From Alcanivorax profundi (lineage in GTDB: Bacteria > Pseudomonadota > Gammaproteobacteria > Pseudomonadales > Alcanivoracaceae): a DNA stretch of 64,000 nt. Every line of letters begins with the position of its first letter. Position 1 is the first letter of the stretch. Shown one piece after another: positions 18,104 through 26,707 of this stretch. The position numbers were made by a program, and so were the translations under genes. The stretch is from positions 560,603 to 624,602 of the forward strand of contig NZ_QYYA01000003.1 in assembly GCF_003597125.1 (NCBI RefSeq), given 5' to 3'. Below the pieces are notes generated by a model. It made no database searches, was not told where the DNA came from, and was given only the letters and a program-made list of their open reading frames with translations.

Positions 18104-21100
18104 ATGCGCCACCTTGGGCTACGGTATTGCCTTGCTGGCTGCGCCATGATTTTCGCGGCCTCTACCCATGCGACGACCTATGAGATTAACAGTACAGAAG
18201 ATGCTGAGGTCACGGTTGTTGTGCATGGATCTGGTGAGAATGCTGAGTGGCTGGTGACTACCAGTCTTGCTGATGGGTTCTGTTCGCTGCGGGAAGCGGT
18301 TGTTGCCAGTAATTACCAGATTGAAGTCGATGGCTGTGCGGCCGGAACAGCCAGCAATATCATTCGTTTGGAAGAAGAAGAGACCTACTTGCTGACTGAA
18401 GGTGAGTTGGTGGTGGGTAACGGCGAACGAATCATTATCACCGAAGATGAGTCCACCTCTCCCTCCACTTTCACCGATACAACAGAACCCCTCCAGGCTC
18501 AAATCCGCTTTGAAATGATGCTTGATGCATTTGAAGAACCCGATGGAAAGGTTTTTCCTGTCATTTCTGCTGCACAACAATCCCGACTCTTCAATATCGA
18601 TCCAGGCGGAGCCATGACTCTTGTCAATGTCGTGCTGGAAGAGGGAGACGCAAGCAGTGACGATGGCAATGGTGGCCTTATTACGGCAAACGGGCCGATT
18701 GTGATCAACGAAAATGTGACCTTCCAGCGTGGACGTGCGACTAACGGTGGTGCGCTATATCTGAAAGAGGGCTCCGGTGTGGCTTTCCTTAACGGCGCCC
18801 GATTTGAAGACAATGTTGCCACGGGAGTCGGAAGTGTTATCGCCACAGATGATACTTTTGTGAGCTCTGTAATTGGCTATTCCTTTTACATGGCGGGAAA
18901 CAGTGCACAGGGCGGAGCAGACGCAGCACTCATCCATATTGATGGTGATGAGGATTCGCGGGTGGGGCTTGAGCTGATTAACGGCACCATGACTGACAAT
19001 ACTGGCGGTGCGATCAATGTTGTCACTGATAACTACACCGCCATCCTTTCCAACATGACCATTGCTTTCAATGATGGTGTCGCCCTGACGTTGGCTGAAA
19101 CCGCGTTTGATGATCCAGCCAACGCTGAAGTAACGGACCATATTCTGCATACGGTAATGGTCGGCAATGACGGAGGGGCTTGTGCAGGGGCGGGTCTGGA
19201 TGGCTCGGCTAACCCCGATGCTGCAGCACGCCTTCTTTTCACGATTACGGATGACTCCTCTTGTCCTCTGCCAGAAGAACAGACTGAAGGAACCCCCGTA
19301 ACCAATGATCCAAACGGTGCCACTGCCGATGTCTTCCTGGGGGAAGGTCGACGGGCTTGCGGACATGTTGATTTCGGTGGTGAGCAGACCGGGGCGGGTG
19401 CCTGCCCTCCCATGACGGCGGAGGCGCTGGGTGGGCCATATCCAGGCTTTCTGCCCAATCCCGAGCCGAGTGCTGTAATTGGTGGGGATCCCATGGCGCC
19501 AAGCCTGTTCGATCGGGGGTTCCCGGAAAACGTGGCTTCGGTGGATCAGTGTGAAACCAGCGATAATCGTGGAAACGCACGAGGTGGTGCAGGTGGGCGT
19601 TGTGATATTGGTTCCATCGAGTATCTGAGGGCACAGGCAATCGCTGACGAAATTGACCTGATCAGCGGCAAAAGCGTGTTGGCGGATGTGATTGCCAATG
19701 ATCTCAACGACACCACCATTGACTGTGCACGTGTGTCGGCACCTGATGAGTGCTTGACGGTAGTGATTCAGCCGGAGCGAGGTTCTGCAACGGTTGAGGT
19801 AGACGGAGACGGTTATCCAAGAATCCGATACCGCCCAGCCAGTCGTTTTCAGGGTGTAGACCAATTGCGTTATGAAGTTCACCGGGATGCCTTTTTCGGC
19901 GGTACAGACATTGGCACCAATCAGAGTGAAATTGCGAACCTTGTTGCTGAGCCAGCCAGTGGCCTTACCGAATCCAAAAGTATTGGCGCGCAGGGTGGCT
20001 TGATGCTGCTGTTACTTGCGGTTGCCGGGATGATCCGACGATTCCCCAAACTGTTGCCCGGCCTTTTGCTGGTGGCTGCTGCACCAGCGATGGCGGTAGA
20101 TATCACCGTCAATTCGCTCAGAGATGATGTGGTTCCGATCAAGAATGACGGATTGTGCACCTTGCGAGAGGCCTTGGAGAATGCTTCCGGCGCGGGTAGC
20201 CCGGATTGTGCCTACGGTGGACAATCTGAAGACCGTATCCTGCTTCCTGCTGGCGAGATCAATCTGCAGTCGACCCTGATTATTGAGGGGGGGAGTGTGG
20301 TGATTGAGGGTAAGGGGGTCCAGGATGAGGATGCCGGTGATGACGAGGAAACACAGACAAGAATTCTTGGGAATAACACTTTTCGTCTGTTCGAGGCGCA
20401 AGCTCCACAGAATAGTGGGCAGCCAGGGGTGACTTTCCGGTATCTGACTCTGGAAAGGGGCGCGGCTACCGATAATGGGCAGCAGAACTCCGGTGCTGGC
20501 GGGGTAATCATCACCGGCGGATCAGTGATCTTTGACCGGGTTGCGATACTCGACAATCATGCAGATACCGTGGGCGGAGTTGCTTTTGTCCGTACCAATG
20601 CGGGTAACAAGAAACTGATTAGTTTTAATAGAGCCTACGTTCGCGGCAATACGGCGGGCATCTCCGGAGGTGTCTTGTCGACTACCCCACTGAGCAAAGA
20701 AGTTGTTGAAGTGGCGATGGTTGACAGTACCTTTGAGAACAATTCCGCAGCGGTTGAGGGTGGTGTCATTGATGCGAATATTGCTGCCGGGCAATTGGCG
20801 GTGAGCAACAGTACCTATGTGTCCAATAGTGCTCCGGAAGGCGCTGCGATGGACCTTTCTGACATGATTATCAACGCGACCATCGCTAACAGCACCTTCC
20901 TGAACAATGCGGGCGGTGGTAATGGCATTGAACTAGGAAATGCCGATATCCGGCTGCAGCTGGGGAATTCAATCTACTTTGGCAGCGGAGATGCCTGTAG
21001 CACGGACACGACAGATCCTACGCCCCTTTATACTAGTCACTACAACGCGTTTTCCGGTGCAGCCTGCGCAGCAGATACGGAAAGTGACAACCAATCCGGA

Positions 21101-22354
21101 GTAGGGACGACAGCGTTGTCCTCAAGTTTGACGGCGGCAGAAGGCAGTGCCGTAGATTATGTGCCGCCATACCTGGCCATGTCAGATGCTGCCAATGACA
21201 TTATTCTGGTTGACAAGGGTAACGACGAGGACGCTTTGCAGTCAGGTACTGCGCAGCCTAAAAGCTGTCGAACCACCGACCTCAGAGGGATTTCACGAAC
21301 GTCAGGTGACGGATGTGACATAGGTGCATTTGAGTACCAGCAAATCACAGCAGGTGATGATGAGGCCACTAATCGAGCCTTGCCGGATCGACGTGCTGCC
21401 ATTGATATCCTGGAGAATGACCTCGCCAGCGATGGTGCAGAAATTGTGTATCTGGAAGAGCTTGATCCCAGAGTTTTCAAGTCAGGGGTTTTCTGGTTCG
21501 AGCATGCGGAGTTGGATAACAATGATCCCCCTGTGTATCAAGGCACTGGTTTCATGTATGAGCAGGATGCTGATGATCCGACCTTGTTTGTCCTTGATAC
21601 GGCAGGTACAGCAAGTGAGGCGGTCAATGGTGCCTCAATTCAGTTCGTTTGGCTTTATTACAATGAAAACCGTACAGGCTATGACCTGAAATGTGGAGAT
21701 CCGATCTCTCAGGATGTTATCGATGCCAATCCAGATCTGCTGGAGGATGGTGATGTCGCTGACGAGTGCATTGTGTTGTTTACGCCAGCCAATACCGAAG
21801 TCTTCAATGAAGGTGTTTGCCAGGCAGAAGCGGATGAGCCTGTTGTGACGGCATTCCTTTATGGGTTTGAAGACAGCGAAGGCCAGATGGTTCAGGCAGG
21901 AGAGGAAGCCACCGTTGAAGTGACGATTACGGACAAGGCACCTATCCTCGAGGGCAAGTCAGTAGTCAACAAGCGCGGAAACAAGGTCGTGTTCAAGCTT
22001 AGCGCATATGATCCCGATGATCCTGATGCCGAATTCGACTGGAGCAAGTACTTTATTCATGTTCGTACTGAACCATCGTTTGCCAAAGAGGATGAATACG
22101 GTAGTGCTATCGACAAGGGTTTGATCATTGATCAGGAGACTGGCACGGTGACTTACCTTCCGGACAGTAACCTTAGCCCGTTCAAGGATTCTTTCTCGCT
22201 TGAGGTGGAGGATGTGCTCTGTGACACCACTTCAACAGCGGCGACTTTCACGATCAGTTACCCGAGTGAGTCGGCCTCTGGCGGAGGAGGGAGTGCCGGG
22301 GCACTGCTGCTCGGTGCAATACTGTTGCTGTTACGCCGCCGGTTTGCGGCGTAA
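18104..22354 (+). CDS. Secreted CSLREA-domain protein, apparent fusion of two paralogues, GlyGly-CTERM tail
   Basis: The ATG at 18104 has AGGAGA upstream and gives 1416 residues. An N-terminal signal peptide (about 1-23) is followed by a CSLREA motif (DGFCSLREAV, about residue 58), beta-helix-like repeats and a CDIGSIEY block. Near residues 631-648 a hydrophobic stretch with flanking glycines and a basic end (GGLMLLLLAVAGMIRRF) resembles a GlyGly-CTERM sorting tail. It runs straight into MIRRFPKLLPGLLLVAAAPA, which looks like a complete second signal peptide. A second CSLREA motif (DGLCTLREAL, about 682), more beta repeats and CDIGAFEY follow. The C-terminus is a classical GlyGly-CTERM (ASGGGGSAG, hydrophobic helix, LLRRRF). 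An internal ATG at 20030 lacks a ribosome-binding site. The protein is probably a surface or secreted beta-helix protein; its ligand is unknown. Confidence 0.85.
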   Translation: MRHLGLRYCLAGCAMIFAASTHATTYEINSTEDAEVTVVVHGSGENAEWLVTTSLADGFCSLREAVVASNYQIEVDGCAAGTASNIIRLEEEETYLLTEGELVVGNGERIIITEDESTSPSTFTDTTEPLQAQIRFEMMLDAFEEPDGKVFPVISAAQQSRLFNIDPGGAMTLVNVVLEEGDASSDDGNGGLITANGPIVINENVTFQRGRATNGGALYLKEGSGVAFLNGARFEDNVATGVGSVIATDDTFVSSVIGYSFYMAGNSAQGGADAALIHIDGDEDSRVGLELINGTMTDNTGGAINVVTDNYTAILSNMTIAFNDGVALTLAETAFDDPANAEVTDHILHTVMVGNDGGACAGAGLDGSANPDAAARLLFTITDDSSCPLPEEQTEGTPVTNDPNGATADVFLGEGRRACGHVDFGGEQTGAGACPPMTAEALGGPYPGFLPNPEPSAVIGGDPMAPSLFDRGFPENVASVDQCETSDNRGNARGGAGGRCDIGSIEYLRAQAIADEIDLISGKSVLADVIANDLNDTTIDCARVSAPDECLTVVIQPERGSATVEVDGDGYPRIRYRPASRFQGVDQLRYEVHRDAFFGGTDIGTNQSEIANLVAEPASGLTESKSIGAQGGLMLLLLAVAGMIRRFPKLLPGLLLVAAAPAMAVDITVNSLRDDVVPIKNDGLCTLREALENASGAGSPDCAYGGQSEDRILLPAGEINLQSTLIIEGGSVVIEGKGVQDEDAGDDEETQTRILGNNTFRLFEAQAPQNSGQPGVTFRYLTLERGAATDNGQQNSGAGGVIITGGSVIFDRVAILDNHADTVGGVAFVRTNAGNKKLISFNRAYVRGNTAGISGGVLSTTPLSKEVVEVAMVDSTFENNSAAVEGGVIDANIAAGQLAVSNSTYVSNSAPEGAAMDLSDMIINATIANSTFLNNAGGGNGIELGNADIRLQLGNSIYFGSGDACSTDTTDPTPLYTSHYNAFSGAACAADTESDNQSGVGTTALSSSLTAAEGSAVDYVPPYLAMSDAANDIILVDKGNDEDALQSGTAQPKSCRTTDLRGISRTSGDGCDIGAFEYQQITAGDDEATNRALPDRRAAIDILENDLASDGAEIVYLEELDPRVFKSGVFWFEHAELDNNDPPVYQGTGFMYEQDADDPTLFVLDTAGTASEAVNGASIQFVWLYYNENRTGYDLKCGDPISQDVIDANPDLLEDGDVADECIVLFTPANTEVFNEGVCQAEADEPVVTAFLYGFEDSEGQMVQAGEEATVEVTITDKAPILEGKSVVNKRGNKVVFKLSAYDPDDPDAEFDWSKYFIHVRTEPSFAKEDEYGSAIDKGLIIDQETGTVTYLPDSNLSPFKDSFSLEVEDVLCDTTSTAATFTISYPSESASGGGGSAGALLLGAILLLLRRRFAA

Positions 22355-22355
22355 C
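22330..22355. terminator. Bidirectional hairpin containing both convergent stop codons
   Basis: The perfect 10-bp arms GTTACGCCGC and GCGGCGTAAC surround a 6-base loop. The TAA of the CSLREA gene (22352-22354) and the TAA of the LapA-like gene (22331-22333 on the other strand) both lie in the arms, so the hairpin is coding on both strands. Confidence 0.6.
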
Positions 22356-22624
22356 AGGGTTCGTTTGATCAGCTCCCACACCAATGCGCCCAGTATCATG
22401 CTGAGCAGCAACATAAACAGCTTGGGTATGTCTGCCAGTGTCCAGAACAGGATGTCGATACTGGTGGGCTCCAGGTTCTGGAACACCACAATGACCAGCA
22501 GCACCAGCCCCAACAGTTGCAGCGCGCCAAGGGGATGAGCCAGCAGCCATTGTCCGGATTTCTTGCCGCCCCGGGCCAGGGCGGAGGACTTCTTGCCTGT
22601 GTTATCGAGCTTGTGATCATCCAT
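22331..22624 (-). CDS. LapA-type (DUF1049) small inner-membrane protein
   Basis: The 97-residue product has a charged N-terminus and two hydrophobic helices (about 32-51 and 58-86) separated by LEPTSIDILFW, then a basic end. This is the pattern of the LPS-assembly protein A (LapA/YciS) domain. In Escherichia coli, LapA with LapB takes part in controlling lipopolysaccharide synthesis. LapB is not adjacent here, so this may be a distinct paralogue. The 3' end overlaps the CSLREA gene by 24 bp. Confidence 0.72.
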   Translation of the reverse strand: MDDHKLDNTGKKSSALARGGKKSGQWLLAHPLGALQLLGLVLLVIVVFQNLEPTSIDILFWTLADIPKLFMLLLSMILGALVWELIKRTLLRRKPAA

Positions 22625-22739
22625 GGCGGACTCCTTTCATTGCTGTGTGCTTTTTCCTTCTCCTTCTCACCATAGTCCAACTCGTCGCCAGCGTGCCAGC
22701 CCTCTATACTTGTTGATCTGTAGACAAGCGGAGGTATGA

Positions 22740-24137
22740 ATGGATATCAGTGCGGGATGGGATCTTGTTGTAATTGGCAGTGGCCCGGCAGGTGAAGCGG
22801 CGGCCATGCAGGCGGCCAAGAAAGACCTTCGCGTTGCCATTGTGGAAGATCAGCCCTCGCTGGGTGGAAACTGCACTCACTGGGGCACCATTCCCTCCAA
22901 GGCGCTGCGGCATCAGGTCCGCCAGGTAATCCGCACCCAGCGCAACCCCCTGTTGCGCGGCATCATCAACCCGCGGGAAATTCGTTGGCAGGATCTGATC
23001 GCCCGTACCCGCGAGGTCATCGATTCCCAGGTCAAGGTACGTACTGACTTCTATATCCGAAACCGGGTGACGGTGTTCGGCGGGCGTGGACGCCTGATCA
23101 GTCCTAATGAAGTACAGGTGGATGACAGGGAAGGGCGTCAGCATCTGCTCAAAACCCGCAATGTCCTCATTGCTACAGGCTCACGGCCATATCACCCTGA
23201 GGATGTGGATTTTGACCACCCAAGGGTTTACGACTCCGATACGGTCCTGACCATGGATCACACCCCGCGTCATCTGATCATTTACGGTGCGGGGGTGATT
23301 GGTTCCGAGTATGCCTGCATTTTTACCGGCCTGGGGATCCGGGTTGATCTGGTGAACTCCCGTGAGCATTTGCTGGATTTTCTGGATACGGAAATTTCAG
23401 ATGCGCTCAGTTACCACCTTCGCGAACAGGGGTGCACCATCCGCCAGGGTGAGCAGTACAAGCGAGTGATGGCGGATGGCGATGGCGTGACCCTGGAGCT
23501 GGAATCGGGCAAGAAGCTGCGTGCGGATGCGCTGCTGTGGTGTAACGGTCGCTCCGGGAATACTGCGAATCTGGGGCTGGAAGAGGTGGGGCTCAAGGCG
23601 AATAGCCGCGGCCAGCTCAGTGTCGACGAGCGCTACCAGACAGCACTGGAGAACATCTACGCCGTCGGCGATGTGGTGGGCTGGCCCTCACTGGCCAGTG
23701 CCTCCTACGATCAGGGGCGTTTCTGTGCGGCTGCCATCGCCGGGGATGAGATCAAACAGGTCAAGGATGTCCCTACCGGCATCTACACCATCCCGGGCAT
23801 CAGCAGTGTGGGGCAGACCGAACAGGAGCTCACCGAAGCCAGAATTCCCTACGAAGTGGGGCAGGCGTTTTTCCGTAATCTGGCGAGAGCCCAGATCACA
23901 GGTGAGCGGGTCGGGATGCTGAAAATTCTCTTTCACCGTGAGACATTGGAAATCCTCGGAATTCACTGCTTCGGCTACCAGGCCATGGAAATCGTCCACG
24001 TAGGCCAGGCGATCATGCGCCAGCCCGGCGAGCAGAACACCCTGGAATACTTCATCGATACCACCTTCAACTACCCGACCATGGCGGAAGCATATCGGGT
24101 GGCGGCGATTAATGGGATTAATCGGATACGGCGGTGA
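22740..24137 (+). CDS. sthA: Soluble pyridine nucleotide transhydrogenase
   Basis: SthA is an FAD enzyme that exchanges reducing power between NADPH and NAD+. The 465-residue product has the FAD-binding [18 protein letters not shown] at the N-terminus. [16 protein letters not shown] replaces the disulfide motif of related dihydrolipoamide dehydrogenases with a single cysteine. The nucleotide-binding loop is [18 protein letters not shown], and [20 protein letters not shown] provides the second FAD contact. The length matches the 466 residues of Escherichia coli. A repeat element with a hairpin follows 3 bp after the stop and probably terminates transcription. Confidence 0.94.
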   Translation: MDISAGWDLVVIGSGPAGEAAAMQAAKKDLRVAIVEDQPSLGGNCTHWGTIPSKALRHQVRQVIRTQRNPLLRGIINPREIRWQDLIARTREVIDSQVKVRTDFYIRNRVTVFGGRGRLISPNEVQVDDREGRQHLLKTRNVLIATGSRPYHPEDVDFDHPRVYDSDTVLTMDHTPRHLIIYGAGVIGSEYACIFTGLGIRVDLVNSREHLLDFLDTEISDALSYHLREQGCTIRQGEQYKRVMADGDGVTLELESGKKLRADALLWCNGRSGNTANLGLEEVGLKANSRGQLSVDERYQTALENIYAVGDVVGWPSLASASYDQGRFCAAAIAGDEIKQVKDVPTGIYTIPGISSVGQTEQELTEARIPYEVGQAFFRNLARAQITGERVGMLKILFHRETLEILGIHCFGYQAMEIVHVGQAIMRQPGEQNTLEYFIDTTFNYPTMAEAYRVAAINGINRIRR

Positions 24138-24140
24138 TTT

Positions 24141-24288
24141 CAGTTAACAGTTAACAGTGAATAGTGAACAGCGCGCGTAAGCGCCTTGTTTTGATCTGAA
24201 ACGTATGAGGCCGCGCCCAAACCATGAGCGCGGCCTCATACGTTTCAAAACCCAAAAACTCAATCGCGTCGCTGTTAACTGTTCACTA
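24141..24288. repeat. MITE-like repeat, copy A, with internal bidirectional terminator hairpin
   Basis: The right end (24270-24288) carries CGCTGTTAACTGTTCACTA; the left end carries related but partly rearranged copies (CAGTTAACAG, TAGTGAACAG). The centre (about 24200-24237) is a long hairpin built on GAAACGTATGAGGCCGCG and its near-complement. The last three bases provide the TAG stop of the Smr gene. A related element with the same ends and the same GAGGCCGCGCCC core lies at 43131-43260. Confidence 0.75.
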
Positions 24289-24879
24289 TCGATTGTTCTT
24301 CCCCGCCTCCATAAAAAACTCCCGATTACGCTGCCTCGCCTGGCCATTTTTGCGGACCAGAACGTAGGTGGCGCCGGTGCCGCCGCGGTTGGCGGGGGCG
24401 GTGTGGTAGGCGAGGACCAGGTGGCTTTCCTGTAGCCAGTGCATCACGTAGCTCTTGAGAAAGCCGGGGCGCTCGCTGTGCAGGCCCTTGCCATGGCTGA
24501 TCAGGACAGTACGCTGGTTTTGTTCATGGGCCCGGCTGAGGAACTCATGGACCAGGGTGCGGGCTGCCATCAGCTTGACCCGATGCAGATCCAGCACGTC
24601 CTGGGCGTCATATTTGCCCAGCCGCAGTTTGCGGTACACCCCTTCCTGCACGCCATCCTTCTTGACCCCGATGATGTCCAGCGGGCCCACCTGCTCAACG
24701 TGCTCGGGCACGGTCAGGGGGTTGTTGTCCTGCTTGCCTTCTGTCACTGCAGAGGCACGGCGCAGTTGTTCGCGAATGCTGTCCTGGCGTCGCGGGCTGG
24801 CGTCATGATTGCGCCCGTCAGGCTTGATGGGGGTCACATCGGCCATTTCCTGGCGAAACAGGTCGTCGTCGCTGTTCAT
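24286..24879 (-). CDS. Smr/MutS2-type endonuclease domain protein
   Basis: The product (197 residues from the ATG at 24879, preceded by GGAGG) has an N-terminal charged linker (about 1-90) and a C-terminal Smr domain with VLDLHRVKLMAARTLVHEFL, VLISHGKGLHSE and GGTGATYVLVRK. These correspond to the LDxHG, HGxG and GxG motifs of stand-alone Smr proteins (YdaL/SmrA-like) that cleave nucleic acid. The glycine of LDLHG is replaced by arginine. In bacteria, Smr proteins such as SmrB act on mRNA at collided ribosomes; whether this one does is not known. Its TAG stop is supplied by the adjacent repeat. Confidence 0.85.
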   Translation of the reverse strand: MNSDDDLFRQEMADVTPIKPDGRNHDASPRRQDSIREQLRRASAVTEGKQDNNPLTVPEHVEQVGPLDIIGVKKDGVQEGVYRKLRLGKYDAQDVLDLHRVKLMAARTLVHEFLSRAHEQNQRTVLISHGKGLHSERPGFLKSYVMHWLQESHLVLAYHTAPANRGGTGATYVLVRKNGQARQRNREFFMEAGKNNR

Positions 24880-24970
24880 GTGCGGCCTCCAGCATGTTTG
24901 CACTGTTTTACTTGCATGGTACCCAATGCCGGCAGAAACTGGGAGTGAGGGTCCGCTCTGAGGTGATGAT

Positions 24971-25294
24971 ATGGAACGCCGACGATTCAGAAGACCGCGC
25001 CTGAGTCTCAATGTTCAGGCTTGCAGTAACGACCATGCTGTTGGGCATGTGCTGAACCTCACCGATGAAGGGGTGTGCCTGACAGGCCGTGGAGCCCCTC
25101 CTGCCGAACCGTTTCCTCTCAAATTCGAGCTTCCTCTGCCTGTGTATGGTCAGAGGGAAATCCATGTGCTGGCAGAGCCACGCTGGCACGATTACCTGTC
25201 CAATGGTCATTGGCGGGGAGGGTTTTATCTGCAGGCTGATAATGATGCGATAGCGCTATTAACCACGCTGGCAGGGCGATACGGCGACCGCTGA
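24971..25294 (+). CDS. PilZ domain protein (putative cyclic-di-GMP receptor)
   Basis: The 107-residue product is a single PilZ domain. It has the N-terminal arginine motif (ERRRFRRPRLSLNVQ, RxxxR) and a variant of the DxSxxG motif, NLTDEGVCL, where Asn and Thr replace Asp and Ser. The rest has beta-barrel character (LKFELPLP, HWRGGFYL). Cyclic-di-GMP binding is plausible because the arginines are kept, but the altered second motif makes it uncertain. It is divergent from the Smr gene. Confidence 0.8.
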   Translation: MERRRFRRPRLSLNVQACSNDHAVGHVLNLTDEGVCLTGRGAPPAEPFPLKFELPLPVYGQREIHVLAEPRWHDYLSNGHWRGGFYLQADNDAIALLTTLAGRYGDR

Positions 25295-25340
25295 TCTCGG
25301 TTGATCAACAGGTTCCCGAATTTCAGAAAAACCCGTAGCG

Positions 25341-25365
25341 GGCAGGCCAGCATGGCTGACCTGCC
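25341..25365. terminator. Hairpin between PilZ gene and small convergent gene
   Basis: The arms GGCAGGCCAGC and GCTGACCTGCC pair fully apart from one wobble, around a 3-base loop. Weak T-runs occur on the minus-strand side. It lies between convergent genes and may serve both. Confidence 0.5.
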
Positions 25366-25426
25366 TGTGCCCCCACTCATTCTGAGCGGGGATTCACCAT
25401 CAGAGGTGACTCGTCAGGCCGAGACC

Positions 25427-25585
25427 TTACTGCGGCCGTGAGTCGCGGGTTTCTCGCGACTCATTGTTCTCCTCTGAATTGTGCCGATGGCGTTTTGCGT
25501 CGCGTTTGCGGCGTTCACGATCAGCACGTTTGTGTTCTTCTTCCCATTCATCGGGCTCATAGTCATCAAAGTGTCGACGACCCAT
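25427..25585 (-). CDS. Small highly charged hypothetical protein, 52 residues
   Basis: From the ATG at 25585 (AAAGAGAG upstream) the product is 52 residues, very rich in Arg, Lys, Glu and His: MGRRHFDDYEPDEWEEEH, then an RERRKRDAKRHRH stretch and a polar tail. It has no membrane helix or signal. The frame opens 28 codons further upstream. The composition suggests a disordered nucleic-acid- or ribosome-associated peptide, but no family is recognised and it could be spurious. Confidence 0.5.
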   Translation of the reverse strand: MGRRHFDDYEPDEWEEEHKRADRERRKRDAKRHRHNSEENNESRETRDSRPQ

Positions 25586-25701
25586 CTTGCTGCTCTCTTT
25601 CCAGCGGGTGAGTGGAGGGTTCCTGCGGATATATAGCACTAAAACGGGGAAGGGAGAAGGGCCCGGCACACCTTTGTATTCATGTGCCGGGTGAGAGCCG
25701 A

Positions 25702-26460
25702 CTAGCGTGCGTAGGTCCGGTCCAGATAGGCCAGAATATCTGCCGATTCATATAGTGCCGTCCCGGTATTGGGATCCACCAGATAGGGGACGGCAATACG
25801 GCCGGTTTTTTCCATCAGGGTCACCCGATTACGCTGGGTCGGCTGGTAATCGGGGGCCAGGCGTTTGCGCACGGGCGGAAGCACCCAGTCCTGCCATTGG
25901 TCGCGGCCACACTGTCGCAGCAGGTAGGGCAGCTGCAGTTCGGTGAGGCGTTCGCGCACCAGGCGTGCAAACGGGCTGGCCTCGAAGGAATACAGCTCCA
26001 GCGGTTGTTCAGGTGCGCGAGATTCCATCAGGTGCAGACCATGACGGGCGCGGGGCAGGGAAGCGGCGGTGGCCGCGGCGGTACGCAAGCTGCGTACCAG
26101 CCAGCGCTGCGGTGCGGGCCGACCGCCGTACTCGTTGTAGAGGTACTCAATGATATCGGCAGACTCGTACAGGGCGGCGCCCGTGTTGGGATCCATCAGG
26201 TAGGGAAACTGCTGTTTGCCGCCCAGGCGCTCCACCAACGGCCGGTAACGGTCGCCGCCTTTGGGGCAGGGGAATACCATCACATCCAGATCCAGATCGG
26301 TGAGGGCCTCACGGACCAGGCGACAGAAGGGACAGCCTTCCATTTCATACAGTTCCAGCGACTCGGCGGGAGTCTTGCGGTGGCCGCGGGTGGCAATGCC
26401 GCGGCCCTGCTGCAGGGCTGAAGAGGTCAGCGATTGCAGCACATCCAGGGTATGAGACAT
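25702..26460 (-). CDS. Protein with two tandem glutathione S-transferase N-terminal (thioredoxin-fold) domains
   Basis: The 252-residue product has two similar thioredoxin-fold units. The first (about 34-115) has LELYEMEGCPFCRLVREAL with an intact CxxC and ends FPYLMDPNTGAALYESADII. The second (about 150-250) has LELYSFEASPFARLVRERL, where both cysteines are lost (SPFA), and ends VPYLVDPNTGTALYESADIL. Each lacks the helical C-terminal GST domain. The DPNTG-ALYESADI block normally binds glutathione. CAGGAG precedes the ATG. The role is unknown; it may be a glutathione-dependent redox or binding protein with one catalytic and one structural half. Confidence 0.8.
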   Translation of the reverse strand: MSHTLDVLQSLTSSALQQGRGIATRGHRKTPAESLELYEMEGCPFCRLVREALTDLDLDVMVFPCPKGGDRYRPLVERLGGKQQFPYLMDPNTGAALYESADIIEYLYNEYGGRPAPQRWLVRSLRTAAATAASLPRARHGLHLMESRAPEQPLELYSFEASPFARLVRERLTELQLPYLLRQCGRDQWQDWVLPPVRKRLAPDYQPTQRNRVTLMEKTGRIAVPYLVDPNTGTALYESADILAYLDRTYAR

Positions 26461-26707
26461 GTTCGTGCTCCTGTTTACGATGACCGCACCATAGCAGTTC
26501 CCCGGCGGCGGGCAATGGCTGCACAGACAGGGCCAATCTGTTTGCCCTTTCCGCTCAAGTCGCTTGTTAACTCATGTCATTGAGTGACGGGGCCGGGGCA
26601 GGCACTCTTACCGTCTTTCTATCGTGGGCAGGAAGCCTGTTTTCGCACTGCCCTTCATAACCCGTCAGCAGATCGCTGACATCTGCCTGAGGCAAGAGGA
26701 AGGTTCC

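Noticed and set aside
18755-19882. A minus-strand frame of 375 codons inside the CSLREA gene
   Set aside because: It has no signal or domain pattern and is fully inside a clearly coding frame with a signal peptide and repeats.
26461-26707. Possible FadR- or PsrA-type operator before the thiolase gene
   Set aside because: Only a weak ACTCA/TGAGT symmetry was found; no match to either consensus could be defended by eye.
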